Source: Nansenia antarctica
Lineage: Eukaryota > Chordata > Actinopteri > Argentiniformes > Microstomatidae
NCBI GenBank assembly: GCA_963989245.1
Contig: OZ022339.1
Coordinates: 91,687,142-91,751,141, forward strand
DNA length: 64,000 bases
Direction of reading: 5' to 3'
Every line of letters begins with the position of its first letter. The first letter of the stretch is position 1. The translations under genes were made by a program, and so were the position numbers. Of this stretch, positions 26,001 to 38,132 are shown piece by piece. The notes beneath the pieces were generated by a model. It saw only the letters and a list, made by a program, of their open reading frames with translations. It was not told the DNA's origin and ran no database searches.

Positions 26001-29000
26001 AAATGATGCGGTCACAATGGATAGCATACCTTCTGGTACTTACTTCAAAGAATTTAATACAATTGGTAGCTACCAGTACCAAATAGTGCCCAGTGATGCT
26101 TTGTTTTAATGAACCCAAAGAAACAAACAATTAATGTATAGGTTATTATTGTGTAATTACCATTTTATTGTAATTACTGGTCATTTCTGTACTGTCAAAT
26201 AAAGAGCAACCACTTTTTTTGCCCATCTTAGATATTTTCAATGGCCCTCTGATTTGACAATAAACAATAATAATTGTGTTGATTAATTCTGAATCATTGT
26301 GCCAGATTCTGACGAATCCCCGGTGGCCAGAGAGCGGACAGTGATTGTTCACACTGACGCAGACATCATTCTCTGCAATGAGGACCTTGCCAGCCGCCTG
26401 AACACCAAGGATTCGGGCTGCCAGACGGAGGAGTTTCTGATCACTGCGGGGGCGCCTTCACGGAGGAGGATCAGAGCCCAGAGGGGCCAGGGCACGTCCG
26501 TCTCCCTCTCCCTCTCCCACTCCACAGGCAACATCTCATCCCTACCAGACGACTCTGACGTAATGTTCACAGCCTCGCTGGGAGTGCGCCTGCGTTCCCG
26601 CAGCCTACCGCGCGAGGGGGGGCGACTGACGGACGAGGGCCATGACGACAGTGAAGAGGATGATGAGGAGGAGGAGCTCTCGCCCTTCGAGACGGAGGAC
26701 TTCCTCTCAGGCCCAGGAGACCTGATGCTGAAGGATGAGGAGGAGAGCACAGATGACCAGGCCATGCCAGACCACCAGCTCGGGAGCCTGAAATACAAGC
26801 AGCATGTGGGGAGCCCGGAGCATGGCTGGATGGAGAGGGGTCGCTCCAGGCTACCCAGGAAGACCGACATGGGCAGCTGTGAGATCTCATCGAGCTCAGA
26901 CACCTTTAGTAGCCCCATTCACTCAGTCTCCACCACGGGGGTACTTGGTGGACAGATGGACCATAAGGAGGACCACCAGTCTTCCAGCGGGAATTGGAGT
27001 GGGAGCAGCTCGACCTGCCCCTCCCAGACCTCGGAGACCATCCCTCCAGCTGCCTCTCCCCCCTTGACTGGATCTTCACACTGTGACTCTGAGCTGTCGC
27101 TCAACGCGGCTCCCCTCGCCAATGATGATCCATCTTCATTCATCATGGACTCCTACCACATGGAAAGGCTGCAGGGCCTCCGGGGTCAAAGGGCTATAGA
27201 CCTGCTAGATGATGCAGGGGTCAGCACGGCGAGCGAGGGTGAGTGGAGCTACCCCCATGCTGAACCAACCTGCCCCACGAACTTCAGCCCTGAGAGCACC
27301 AGAGAGAAGGAGGGGGAGGGCAGCCTGGGGTGTCCCAGCTTCACCAGCATGGCCGAGAGCTTCTCAGACAAGCCGTCATCTGAGAGGGCGGATGCCATCT
27401 CACACTACTCCATAGACACCGAAGGCTACTATACCTCCATGCATTTTGACTGTGGTCTTAAAGGTAGCAAAAGCTTCACGTATAATCACTATGCAGCTGC
27501 TGGCCCTCAGTCTGACTTTGGTGGTCACATGACCCTGGGGAGACGCTGCCTCTCCTTAAGGAAACCAAAGGCGAAGCCGTCTCCACCCAGACGAAGTTCA
27601 TCATTAAGGAAAATCAGCAGTGGCGAGGGAAACGCACCCGACAAGAAAGAACCAAAGATATCGTGCGGGCAGCAACCGCCATTGTCCTCCAGGGAGAGGA
27701 AGTTGCAGCTGGCCTTGGCTGGCTGCCCAGGTCACGCAGAAAATCATGCTCTGGGCGGGGAGTCCCTGCAGGCCTGGGGGGTTGAGAGCACTGATGAGAT
27801 GCCCGACTCAGGCCTATTTGGTTCCACAGATACACACTCCTTTAAGGACGAGGGCGCTGTACAGTCCGATTATGCAGATCTCTGGCTCCTCAATGACTTG
27901 AAATCCAATGATCCCTACCGATCGTTGTCCAACTCCAGCACTGCTACAGGTACAACTGTAATTGAATGCATCAAGTCACAGGAGAGCTCAGAGTCCCAGA
28001 CATCTCAGTCTGGGTCCAGGGCCACTACCCCCTCCCTTCCCTCTGTGGAGAGTGCAGAGTACAAGCTGGCGTCTCCAGAGAAGCTGGCAGGCTTGGCATC
28101 GCCATCCAGCGGCTACTCCAGCCAATCGGAAACCCCAACATCCTCTTTCCCCTCTGCGTTCTTCCCAGGTCCCCTGTCACCAATCAGTGGGAAGAGGAAG
28201 CCCAAAGTCCCAGAGAGGAAGTCATCCCTGCAGCAGCAGCAGTCACTCTCCACCAGGGATGGAGGCTCTTCTTCCAAAAGTGACCTGGAGCTGCCAATCA
28301 TACCTCCTACCCACCTTGACCTAAGTGCCCTTCACGATGTCCTCAACAAAACTCCAAACCACAGAAACCAGATGCACATCCTACACAAGCAGAAGGTTGC
28401 AGTGGTGGCGGCAGCATCAGCTAAAGCTGAGGCCAGAGTTGCAGCGGCTAGCTCAGAGGCACTGAACACAGCACCTATGGCCATCACCCCCACCGTGCTG
28501 CGCTCGGTCCAACTGAGGTCCACTGGGAAGCAGGGAGACACTGACATTGCCACCAGGCCCAAATGTCCCACTGTGACCATCGTCAGCCCACTTTCCAGCG
28601 GGTCCCCAGAGTTTAGGAAACCTCCGGCCTACAACTCCCTTCACCCACCCTCTCAGGAGTACTGTGAATCACTGTTTAGCCCAGGAGATGCTGCTAAGGA
28701 AGTAGCATGTCACAGCAATGTGAGGCATAGACAAGACAGACAGGCCCCAGCACCTCTGTGGAGTATGACAGCATTCAGAGTCCCGTCAGAGGAGACGTGT
28801 CCAGACCTGGACCCGGATCTCCCAGAGGTGACCACAGGTAATGAGGGAAAGGAGGAACAGAGTGAGGGGAACTCCTCCATAGCTCCTCTCTCTCCTGAAA
28901 GCAGCCTAGAGGCAGAGCCGATGGTCCAACCACAGAGATCATCTGGGTCATCCGATGAAGAGCCGTCATTGTGTATGATTAATGGAGGAGGCTCAGCCCC

Positions 29001-30446
29001 TGCTCAGCATAGCTTAGCCAAGCGATCTGACAGTGTTGACAAAGTGCCTGTTCTAAGTTATCAGTCGGAGACATCATCGCAAGCTTACCCAATCAGCGAT
29101 GCCGCTAGCAGAGATCTGGGATATGAGTCATCATCAGGTGTTTCAACCAGAAGTGCCTCGCAGGAGAGCAGGGAGGAGGGGTCAACACCAGAGCTTTACT
29201 TCAGTAAAGGTGAGCTTTCTCCCCTGACATTATTTTGTGTGTCAATCAAAAAAAAAAAAAAGTTTTGTATTTTTATAATTATTCAGGAAGTTGAAGTATG
29301 TCACTGTTTGGAATATCCCATTTCTATGTTTGTTTTTGTTTGTCATTGTCAGTGATGTCATTGTCTTAATGAAATTATTGATTTATATGAAATTATTGTA
29401 ATGTTAAAGCTTACTTTAACCTTAAAATTTACACCCGAAAGCATGCAAGTTCACCAAAAAACAGACAGTGATTAAGAAACATGAATTATGATGGGAAGAA
29501 GATCAAAGAAAGCAGTCAATAGGGTAAAGGCTTATGCTGATGGATTTGTACGATGTACTTTAACAAGAGCCAAACGTCTTTCTCCAGAGTTCACCCCCAG
29601 TGATAATGCAGTCTCCCCTCTGAACGAGGAGACCAAGGCTGAGGACGACAGTGTTTTCCTGTCACCAACTAAAGCACGCACAACAGAGGATCTGTTTGCC
29701 ATGATTCACAGGTGGGTTTCTGGTGATAGTGTGCCGTCTTGCTACTGTAACAACATGACATGAACCAATAGGACAGGCTTGATTAACTTTTCACAACTTA
29801 TGTCATCCATAGATCCAAAAGGAAAGTATTGGGCAGGAAGGACTCTGGAGAGTTGAGTGCGCGTAACCGCCTGGGTGCTTCATCCGGAGCCACCCCACCT
29901 GGCATCCCTGTGAATTCTCCAAGTGTCCCGGTGACCCCTGTAACCCCTACGACCCCTGTCACCCCACAGAAACCCCCAGCACCTATCTACAGGAGCGCAA
30001 AGAAGTCCAGCACCTCCAACGAGGAGTTCAAACTGCTGCTTCTGAAGAAGGGCAGCCGCTCAGACTCTAGCTACCGCATGTCCGCAACAGAGATCCTCAA
30101 GAGCCCCATCGCCCCCAAATCCCCTGGAGAGCCACAGCTGGAGGGGGCCATGAAGCTACCTGAGGAGCTTCCCTCCTCCCCCCTGCAGCAACAGTCCTCG
30201 CCCGGTGCAGAGCTGCTCTTTAGCCCGATCCCCAAAGCCAACGCAGAGGGCTTCTCCCCCAAAACCTTCCCCATGTCTGCTGCCTCCAGACAGGGCCGCT
30301 CCAGGATCCCTCCACCAGCCAACAGTAGCCGCTACAGCATACGCAGCAGACTCTACACAGCACCCATGCAGGCCATTTCGGAGGGAGAGACAGAGAACTC
30401 AGACGGGAGCCCACACGACGACCGCTCCTCACAGGGTTCGTCCTAG
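15769..30446 (+). CDS. nhs: nhs, Nance-Horan syndrome actin-remodelling regulator (3' part, eight exons)
   Basis: NHS proteins act at the cell periphery, controlling actin remodelling and cell shape; the N-terminal WAVE-homology domain is encoded upstream, outside this window. The eight exons given separately join with matching phases into 1446 codons plus two leading bases and end at a TAA-free, TAG-terminated frame at 30446. Recognised NHS-family blocks in order: a YQAPWHQQRNVF block, a RRVTISISVAPP block, a PINVTG block, a RRRKTITGIP block, a DSGCQTEEF block in the large exon, a TTEDLFAMIHRSKRKVLGRK block, a SSYRMSATEILKSP block and the C-terminal ETENSDGSPHDDRSSQ block. The last block matches NHS itself better than NHSL1 or NHSL2, as I remember these families. 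Teleosts have nhsa and nhsb; I cannot say which this is. Confidence 0.88.
16106..16216. repeat. Inverted (TATC)n/(GATA)n microsatellite
   Basis: A TATC run of about 60 bp is followed, after a short spacer, by a GATA run (about 16188-16213). The two runs are reverse complements, so the locus can form a hairpin. Confidence 0.93.
16545..18183 (+). mobile_element. Tc1/mariner transposon with decayed transposase
   Basis: Lies in an nhs intron. The right end reads tacagttaggtccggaagta on the minus strand. Partly matching left-end sequence (tatatatttggacac; the shared gtgcagact and cagctttag blocks) shows long, decayed inverted repeats. The transposase runs from an ATG near 16888 to about 17924 in several frames. 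Recognisable are a KNPFTTSSQVKNSLQEVGIS helix-turn-helix region, RGFTTRCKP, the WTD catalytic block, a SPDLNPIKHAFHLLKTKLK block and a terminal CKGFSTKY. The codon after the first catalytic Asp (near 17330) is a stop. Frameshifts occur near 16960 and 17630. It cannot encode an active enzyme. Confidence 0.88.
18233..18369 (+). CDS. nhs: nhs exon
   Basis: 137-bp exon after GTTGCAG, donor GTAAGA. It encodes a RRVTISISVAPPMPTYPSP block typical of the NHS family. It enters in phase 1 from the previous exon and ends in phase 0. Confidence 0.85.
18606..18756. mobile_element. Small hairpin element (MITE-like), 151 bp
   Basis: The 21-bp word aacaatgggagtgattgggg(a) at 18606 returns as its exact reverse complement at 18736-18756. 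Non-coding interior. No clear target duplication was found. Confidence 0.7.
19777..20775 (+). mobile_element. Internally deleted hAT transposon with 8-bp target duplication
   Basis: The left end taggggtgtaacggatcac and the right end gtgatccgttacaccccta are perfect inverted repeats. The 8-mer gtagaagg flanks both sides (19769-19776 and 20776-20783). Subterminal repeats of gatccg words lie at both ends. The inside keeps the first and last parts of a ZBED1-like transposase (listed separately). It inserted in an nhs intron. Confidence 0.93.
20074..20380 (+). pseudogene. hAT transposase remnant: N terminus joined to C-terminal dimerisation motif
   Basis: An ATG at about 20074 opens a frame with a SHVWEHFGF block, the start of a BED-type DNA-binding domain. 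After about 48 codons it meets a deletion junction near 20216. One base out of frame follows ARRYLAVPATSVPSERVFST, the conserved hAT C-terminal (dimerisation) block, then SALSPDNVDILIFLKMN and a stop at 20380. The RNase-H-like catalytic middle is gone, so it cannot cut DNA. The frame change at the junction means no single product contains both parts unless frameshifting occurs. Confidence 0.82.
21073..21135 (+). CDS. nhs: Candidate nhs alternative 63-bp cassette exon
   Basis: The stretch lies between an acceptor-like GTTGTAG and a donor-like GTATTG. It is exactly 63 bp and phase 0 on both sides, between the exon ending in phase 0 at 18369 and the one starting in phase 0 at 23572. It can therefore be included or skipped without changing the frame. 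It encodes 21 residues starting FENTRSSSPTECC and ending SPWSRK. A small optional exon at this position is known for human NHS (recalled; sequence not compared). Confidence 0.6.
22231..22275. repeat. (GT)n followed by poly-G
   Basis: About 16 GT units and then a G run of about 14. Confidence 0.95.
22676..22712. repeat. (GTT)n microsatellite
   Basis: About 12 GTT units. Confidence 0.95.
22988..23150. repeat. (CTA)n array and adjoining retroposon tail
   Basis: A pure CTA run (22988-23061) passes into AAT repeats (about 23098) and then tttatttataaagggctttt, which read on the minus strand is a typical LINE/SINE 3' end with an ATT tail. Confidence 0.75.
23572..23767 (+). CDS. nhs: nhs exon
   Basis: 196-bp exon after TTCCAG, donor GTAAAT. 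It encodes a proline-rich start, a HRPKCPILNVPSTLDKQTNW block and PINVTG at the end, as in NHS family proteins. Phase 0 in, phase 1 out. Confidence 0.86.
23839..24090. mobile_element. Short TTAA-flanked inverted-repeat element
   Basis: The ends ttaaaggagaa and ttctcctttaa are an 11-bp inverted pair that includes TTAA at each outer edge, as expected for piggyBac- or Kolobok-type target sites. No transposase inside. It begins 71 bp after an nhs exon. Confidence 0.55.
25585..25716 (+). CDS. nhs: nhs exon
   Basis: 132-bp exon after CTGCAG, donor GTATGT. It encodes GVGFDRDASVRCSLVHSQSV and then a basic RRRKLRRRKTITGIP block, a conserved NHS-family nuclear-localisation-like region. Phase 1 in and out. 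Confidence 0.87.
26306..29209 (+). CDS. nhs: nhs large exon
   Basis: A single 2904-bp open exon from acceptor GTGCCAG to donor GTGAGC. It encodes about 967 mostly disordered, Ser/Pro-rich residues with acidic runs (EEDDEEEE near the start), the DSGCQTEEF block and repeated short Ser-rich motifs. A giant exon at this position is the hallmark of NHS genes. The apparent continuation past 29209 is read-through into the intron. The frame has no interruption, so the gene looks functional. Confidence 0.92.
29588..29711 (+). CDS. nhs: nhs exon
   Basis: 124-bp exon after TCTCCAG, donor GTGGGT. It encodes EFTPSDNAVSPLNEETKAED and ends TTEDLFAMIHR, completed by the next exon. Phase 1 in, phase 2 out. 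Confidence 0.9.
29813..30446 (+). CDS. nhs: nhs terminal exon
   Basis: Starts after CCATAG and runs to TAG at 30444-30446. It encodes SKRKVLGRKDSGELSARNRL, a run of VTPVTP/TTPVTP repeats, the EEFKLLLLKKGSRSDSSYRM block and the conserved C terminus ending DDRSSQGSS. These last two blocks are the strongest evidence for NHS rather than NHSL1/2. Confidence 0.93.
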
Positions 30447-33400
30447 AGCTGAGCACGGCCCCTCCCACCTAAATTAACCATTACAAGGAGTGAGAGAGTA
30501 CAAACATTTTATGGTTTTAAAAGAGAGTTGATAATAAGAGAGAACAACTGGACGAGAATACTTAAGACATTTGGACTGTGGTGAACTGTTTTTGAATACC
30601 GTATGTGTTTCTGACTTAGGGAAAACCAGAAAAGAAAATGTTTTTACCCTTTTGTATTTATGACACTAAAGAAAGAAAAAATTAGGGGCAAACTCAATTA
30701 ATTCATTGACTGACTGACTGTACCAGTGATAGCAACCTCCATATTGTTTTATTTTGTGGATGTGTTTTAAACACTAATTGTCTTGTATTTAGAGACATAA
30801 CATTCACTTAATTTCATTCATGAAAGGCAACCACTCTCTAAAACGTTTAGGAATGAGGATTCCTAGTCAACAAACAGAAATACATGGCCATTGTTCCTTT
30901 TATCAACTCAACGTTGTGTTGTACTGTAGCGTCACAGAAAGAGAGATTACATGTAAACATCTTCCATTGTTCAATTCTCAAAAACATGAGCTCATATGAT
31001 ACATATGTACTGTACTGTATTGAAGACACTTGGAAGATGCAGGAGTCTGGTCAGTGAAATAAGAAGGGAAAGATGTTGTGATATCTTAAACCTGTCTATA
31101 CTGTAGAGACTAACTGTGGCCTTTTCTCATAGGGGGTCTTAGCAGGCAGTGGGCAGGGTGACAAAGATTTTTTTAGGGGGGTTTAAACACATTTAGCTGG
31201 CTGTTCAGATGGATAGGTTCTTATTCCATGAACCATAAATCCTTTGCACTTGATCTTAATTCCCCAAGAATATCCCTTTTATGATATTAATGGAAGAAAT
31301 GCAGATGTATAGAATATATGTATATAAAGAGAAAATATATACATTTCACCCGAGTTTAAAAGGTTGTGAAAATATTTTGTTCGTTAGTAGTCTTTGGCAC
31401 GTGATGATAGGGATCTGATATGAACTGTCATAGGTCTTAAGTCTTTCAGTCTGTTATTGATCTTTGTAGCCGGAGACATGTGACTCAAACAGGAGGTGAT
31501 CTTACTTTTACTGACAAGCCAAGCCTTGTTGTTTTTTTTACCAGTGGTCCACATGTCTTTGGTTCAACATAATGAAAAATCCTCACAGTAATAGAGACTG
31601 TATTGTAATCAGTTGTTACATAAGTGAATATTTGAACAACATCAATGTGTTTGGAGAAATAGAACATTAGATTATCACATGTATTCTGTGAATACCTTTG
31701 GATTAAATACACAAACAATTTCTACATTTTAGCGAATCTGAAAATAATTGGATGATACAAATACCAAACACTGAGTGATCCCTAACTGAGCTTCAGGATT
31801 AACACTGTGCAAGGAAGAGCAGGAGAAAAGCTGTGAAGCTACCAGATGTCCACTATCCATAGCCGGAGAGCAGTATGTGTTAGCCAGCATGTGATGTGGT
31901 GTGTTCATATGCTGTTTAACTCAGTTAGTCCTTTCATAAACAGCATGCAATTAAATAAGAAAATATTTCTGTTATATTGCATACAACATTTTCCAATCTC
32001 TTGAGCATGTATTGGTGTGTACAATAGCTGTAAAATATATCACTGTCTTCAACACAGTAGAGACTGGAAATATCAAAATAGAGAATTAACTTGACAATCC
32101 GGTAAGTTTGAGGGAGGTTATGAGCAAGCAGGCAGCAAATGGAATTGTGGAACAAGAGTTGGAGAAGTTTGACATGGGTGAGGTCAGGTGATGAAGGTCA
32201 CTGAGGTAAAACTGTAAAGGTCACCAGATGAGGTGGACAAATGTGGAAAAGGGTAGTTTATGGTTTGTTGACTTTGATGTGCATATGAAGTGTTGAAAGA
32301 GCGATGTGGAAGTGTGTAAAATGGAACAAAAAGGAGTGAACCTATCTTGTGGGTGCAAGGGAATCTTTTACTGAGATGAGTTTGAAATGTGTATGTCTTG
32401 GTGGAAGTCTTACAGAAAGTGACAACGTTGGACATTAGTTACTTGCCTGAGGGCTACTGTAGTAAATCAGTTGTGATCATCTGAACAAAGAGAGGCTGTT
32501 CTAGTCTAGTGATACACACCACTGACTTTGATGCATAGTGTGTTGAAGAGCAAGGTCTGATTCTGATTCAATGGCAAGGCCAATAAGCAAGAGGGAAGAA
32601 ATCAGTGGTGACCTTTGATTCTGAGACTTTTTCTGCTACCTTGTATTTGTAACACATACCACTGTGTCCCTCTCCCACCAAAGTCTACCCTTTTCACTGA
32701 AGTGTTTCCACGCAGCAAAGATCTAATTTTAGATGTATGTATTTATTTATTTTTGTTACTAAAATACAGAATATTCTGAAGAAATAAGAAATGAAACAGT
32801 TAAGCGGAGAATCTGTGTAGTCTCCAACAGTTGACTTACACCTCAATCGTATTCAATCTTTTGATGAAAGTATGAGATGAATTTATGATATTTGTAATGA
32901 CAACATATTTTATTCAGATGATTATTTTGTTTATGATGATCTAGTGAGACAGATGTTAAAGCTTTATGTACCGGTCCAGGAGATGTCATATGAGTACATC
33001 AACCCAGATGGAAAAATAGCAACAAATTTGCGCCATTCAAATATGACATTGATAAACTGTTACAAAGCATAAGCTACAACTGTGAGTGAGCTACAACTGT
33101 GAGTTTGAACACCAGGGGGAGACTTTGTCCTTCTGTTTTTTTCTGCCATCTCTCTATTACCATCACACAGTACATCCATACCATTTACTTTGGACTGTTT
33201 TTGTCAAAGTATGACCATAGTTTGATAAAATTAAAGTCAATCATTTGGAAGACCTCATTATGCAAACTCTCTAACCGATTATCATTTTTCAGTATCTATG
33301 TAGTCATAGTCCTCTAAGAGAATCTGCAGGTGCTACTCTATGTCCATAGGTACACTCTTAACTATTAACATAATTTTGGCCATAATACAAACATTGGGAC

Positions 33401-34245
33401 CAGACAGAATTTCTGAGTTTCATAACTTCAGAACACAGAACTGTTTATTTTTATTTTTTATGGGAATAAGCTCTACAATAATGCCAGGACTGTTTTAACT
33501 GTCTTCTACTACAGGGTACACAATGAGTTATGAGTCTGTGAACTATCATTCCGACATTTTAAAATATAATCAAGACTTTTGCACTGATAAAGTGGGGTTT
33601 GTGAAGTTTTCATTTGTCTCTTGCTGTACCTGAAGTTATTTATATAGGATTTTCTTTTAAGATTGTTTCCTTTTTCAATAGTCTTTCTCCATGGTTCATA
33701 ATCTGAGCATGCTTTAGGAGAGGAGTACACAGTTGATGCTTCTGCCAAAGCCTATAAAATGTGTACACATGTAAGTAACACTGACATTTTCTTTTGGTTA
33801 GTTGATGGAATCGATGATTTTGAAAACACACAATGGAACAAATACTAAAAGAGGGTTACAGTGTAACTGTTTTGGTACAAGATGCATCTCATTCAGGCTG
33901 AATGCTCAAGTCAACAGATTTGCATCAAGTTTTGTATTTTTTGTACAAACTTGTAAATACAATACCTTTTAAAATTGTTGCAAAGGTTGTTCAAGCGTTT
34001 CTTTTGTAAAAAACAAAAAAGAAGAAAAAACAAACAAAAACAAAAACAAAAAAAACTATGTTTTCAAAGTTTACACTAATTCCAAGCCTTTGTATATTTT
34101 TGAGCTGTGCAACACTTTGTCTTTTATTTATTTTTTAGTAAACATTGTGAAAATCCCTTAAATCTTCTCTCAACCATCTGCCAGCACAACTGGCTGCTTA
34201 TTAAATGTGCATAGAAGAGGCCAATAAATGTGACTGCTTTGAAAA
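30447..34245 (+). other. nhs: Long 3' UTR of nhs
   Basis: No further coding sequence or transposon was recognised for 3.8 kb after the nhs stop. The stretch is AT-rich, like many long vertebrate 3' UTRs. It ends near an AATAAA at 34223. Its full extent is inferred; earlier poly(A) sites may be used. Confidence 0.65.
34223..34228 (+). terminator. Candidate poly(A) signal AATAAA for nhs
   Basis: AATAAA followed within about 30 bases by a T/GT-rich stretch. It is the last canonical signal before intergenic repeats begin. Confidence 0.55.
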
Positions 34246-35239
34246 ATACATCACCCTCTCTGTGTCCTGGTGTCATTGATTGTCTATTGTCGCAGTAGAA
34301 GATCTATTGTATGCTCTGCAGAATGACTGTCTGAGGTAAATACATTACAAGGTACGTTTCTGATTTAAGGGGTGTAATCATACATTTTTAACTGCTTTAA
34401 CTACTGCAGTTACCTGTAGTCTTAAATGAGCAGATCCTCAAAAATGCATATATTTAATATTAGCAATAACTATTGCCGTTGCATAAAGTAGACTTGCATG
34501 AAGTCAAACTCTATATTAGATACTATATTAGATATATTGGATATTCCAATTACTTTTTATTAATTAATTTAAAAAAATAAAAACTTTCATTTATTATGTG
34601 GGCTTGCTTAAGGAATCTATCTCACTTTCTTTAAACTTCCCAACTTCATAAAATCTTTTGATGCAACTCCAAAAACGTTCATCCGGTTAACCAACTAAAT
34701 CTATCACTACCACTCAACCAACCAACTCTTTACCCACACCACTGAACTACCCCTGGCTCATCCTATCAATCTATCTATCAATCTATCTATCTATACTGAC
34801 TCCACTTAAATAATTCCTATTCTAATGTTTGCTGCGATTTAAACAAAATTGAGCTTTAGGCTATGAGAATTTGCATGAAATCCTATTCATCCCTATACCA
34901 CTGTGTGCACACTGTAAAGCGCTTAACCTATTATTACCAAAATAAGCCCACAAACTTTCTAGTTGTATTTACTGTTTATCCATCTTGGCTGGATCTCATT
35001 AAAGTCCCGTAGATCTCTTCATTACTCCCTTTTTGTGTGTGAAGCCCTACTGCATAAACTCCTGGCTTTCCTAGTCTCATTATTGAAATTCAACTAATTC
35101 TCAGAGTTGGTTAACTCTTGAGGTTCCTCGGGTCTCCACTGAATTGCATAAATCTGCTTTAAGTTGTGGTGCACCTCAACGCTTAAACAGATCTGCAGAG
35201 AATGTTTCAGTTGGTTACTCTGGTACCACTCGGACAGTT

Positions 35240-35620
35240 TTTTAAATAAAGATCTTGAACAATAATATAAATAACGCCCACATTCTTTTCAAATCTGTTG
35301 ACAGACTAACAACACCCATTGCTCAGGAATTTCAGTTGACTAGTAAATGCAATGAGCTTGCGCCCTTTTTTAACAATACATTAGAAACCATTAGACAAGG
35401 CATTAGCTCTTCTGTGTCAAGCATGAAAAACATGTCTCCATTAACAGCCCCAAATAGGGCTGACATAACAACCATTTCACAATTTAACCATCGACTGCAA
35501 GACAGACAGACTGCAAAATCATGTCACATCTTTAAAATGTCTGCAAATGCTGAATCACAAAACACGGAGGGAATGTACACTATTTTCACTGTCACTGTCG
35601 AAATACAGTATTATGACTGA
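35240..35620 (+). pseudogene. LINE ORF2 linker-region relic
   Basis: A 121-codon frame includes FKSVDRLTTP and a CNELAPFFNNTLETIRQGIS block. This resembles the linker between endonuclease and reverse transcriptase of teleost L2/Rex-type LINEs (a VDRLTNPP...CNEFAxFF pattern, recalled). The sequence upstream is broken and no RT motif follows. Confidence 0.55.
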
Positions 35621-36159
35621 AAAATCTCAAATAATTCTGAAATAACACTGGCTACAATTGTGTGTGCATGGGTATGCCTGTCTACACAACACATGAAGCA
35701 CAGAATGTGACAGTGCGTGTACCTCAAATGTACTTTTTGAAGTTGCTGCATACTTTCTGTACAGAGCAAGAACATTAAGAAATGGTCACATCTAATGTCT
35801 TCCCTGGCAATGCATCTAGTCTATTTCATTTCATTGTATATATTCTGCTAATATTTTCTAGACATGTCAATATGATTACTGCAAATAGTGAAAATACCAC
35901 CGCTCATCCATTATCAGACTTTGCTGAGGTGCTGGAACTGAAGAGTGTCAATAGAGTGCAAAATAACAGTCACTCAAACACTGTGCAAAAAAACTGTTTA
36001 TTGTGAGCTTTCTGTCATATATGATAGGAATATGATTACTGCAAAAATACACCAAATCATTTTGTTTTGAACGTGTTCTTCACCGTTTTGAACACAGTAT
36101 GTTAACAATGAAAAAATGTCAACTTTGTCGCTTTTACCACGTCACGCGCGGTATCAACC

Positions 36160-36205
36160 AATGAAAATGCGTGGGGCATCAACCAATGAAAATGCGTGGG
36201 GCGAG
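36160..36205. repeat. Two-copy tandem repeat of about 27 bp
   Basis: The phrase atcaaccaatgaaaatgcgt occurs twice in direct succession. Confidence 0.9.
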
Positions 36206-36261
36206 GACAACATGCAAGACACGCCGCTATATTTGCATACATTACTCATACTCGGGGAAAG

Positions 36262-36395
36262 AATGAAAGCATGAATGTGGAAAAGAAAGAATGAATGTGG
36301 AAAACAATGTGGAAAAGAAAGAATGAATGTGGAAAACAATGTGGAAAAGAAAGAATGAATGTGGAAAAGAAAGAATAATGTGGAAAAGAATAAAT
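36262..36395. repeat. Minisatellite of GAATGTGGAAAA units
   Basis: Repeated gaatgaatgtggaaaagaaa and aacaatgtggaaaagaaaga words in higher-order order. Confidence 0.9.
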
Positions 36396-36506
36396 ACATA
36401 TAGAAATGTATTGCGGTATACTGTGTGTATTTGTATGTGTATTTGTTCATACATTCATTTATGTGTCTATATATTTATTGTTAATTTTGGCAGACTTGGT
36501 CCTCCA

Positions 36507-36509
<3 letters not shown>

Positions 36510-36596
<87 letters not shown>
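36510..36596. repeat. (GT)n microsatellite
   Basis: About 43 uninterrupted GT units. Confidence 0.97.
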
Positions 36597-36599
<3 letters not shown>

Positions 36600-36879
36600 T
36601 ATTTATTACTATGAGGGGACCAAGACCTGACCGCACACTCAACGGTGTGGGAACCCGAATCTTTGTGGGGTCCAAAAAGCCGGTCCCCACCAGGAAAATT
36701 GTTGAAATGAATAGGGGAGACGTTGCTGATATGCCTAGTCACTGTGCAAGAATGTGGAGGGAAAAAAAATCCCCCATCACGTCACAAAAACCTGAGGATG
36801 TGTGTGTGTGAGTGTGTGTGAGGCTGGCCCTCTAACGACTACAATCGGTACTGCAGGTTCACAGATTGGCGCAGAATGC

Positions 36880-36980
36880 ACACACACTCAGACACTCCAC
36901 GCACCAATCAAACGCACACCTGTCTGTCACGTGAGATGATTAAGAAACGCACACCTGTCTGTCACGTGAGATGATTGAGC
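36880..36980. repeat. Two-copy tandem repeat of about 45 bp
   Basis: The phrase acgcacacctgtctgtcacg followed by tgagatgatt occurs twice in a row. Confidence 0.9.
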
Positions 36981-37069
36981 ATCCATGCATCCATATTTGA
37001 TGATGGCTGATAAGAAGAATGAAGACTAATTCAAGGACAAAGGTAAAACGAAAATATGTACAATTCTAA

Positions 37070-37400
37070 CTTGATTATAAGACATTGTATTAAAATGTTT
37101 TGAAGGTAGAACAAGCAAACATTTAAGATAGCCTTCTCTGCAGTTCATCTATAGGCTATATGCCTTATTTTTAACGAATGTTAGACTAGCTAATCAAATG
37201 CTATGTGTTAGCTAAGCTAACCAAATGCTCTAACGTTAGCTAGCAAGGGAGCTATACTAGCTAACGAATTGATTATAAGACATTTTATTTAAATGTTTTG
37301 AAGGTAGAATAAGCAAACATTTAAGCTAGCCTTCTCTGCAGTTTTAACGAACGTTAGACTAGCTAATCAAATGCTATGTGTTAGCTAACCAATTGCCATG
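37070..37400. repeat. Tandem duplication of about 200 bp
   Basis: gattataagacatt...aaatgttttgaaggtagaa and the following gcctt ctctgcagtt text occur at about 37072 and again at about 37270 with a few substitutions. The shared taac/gctagc-rich text between them is also repeated. Confidence 0.85.
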
Positions 37401-38132
37401 TGTTCTCAATCAGTTCGATAGGGATGTTTGATGGAAGACGGTGCTAAACGAAAAAACGACAATAGGTAGGTAATCTGCCCGTCATATCCAATGGGTTCGA
37501 TAGACATAATCTGTGTCATTGCCTAAAGTGGAGCAGGTTTGCGAGCCATGTGCGTCATGCAGTTATATTATAAGATTGTATGTAGCCCAATCATTGAACA
37601 ATAATAGTCTAGGAGCTGGTTTGTAATACAGCAGGCCTAATCTAGGCCTATGGAACGCTGCGCTCAGCGCTCGAGGACGGAGTTGGATGAATGAATGGAC
37701 TTAATTTTGTCCTCTTGGTAATGTGAACAGTAGTAATATTGTTATCACAGCGGCGGAGATTGAGATTGAACAATTAGATATTGAAATAGCCGCAACGCAA
37801 CGGTCTTCTCAACCCTCTCCTCGGGGCACCCCAGCCGCTCCACATATTTGATCTGTTCCACCACCAGCACACCTGATTCAACTAATCAAGTACAATCAAC
37901 AAATTACACATTACAAATGTCAAAATATATGTTGGTTAGGGACCATCAACAAATTACACATTACAAATGTCAAAATATATGTTTCAATTGTTTGCACGTC
38001 ACGTCACGTGACGCAGTCACGCCAAAACAACCCAGAATATTATACTACAATGGAAAAATAGGACACAGTTCAGTTGATTGGATTTTAGTGCCATTTCTAT
38101 TTTATAATAATATTTTAATGCAAAAATCATAT

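Noticed and set aside
26349..26918. Long minus-strand frames opposite the nhs large exon
   Set aside because: Shadows of the real plus-strand coding frame; no family match.
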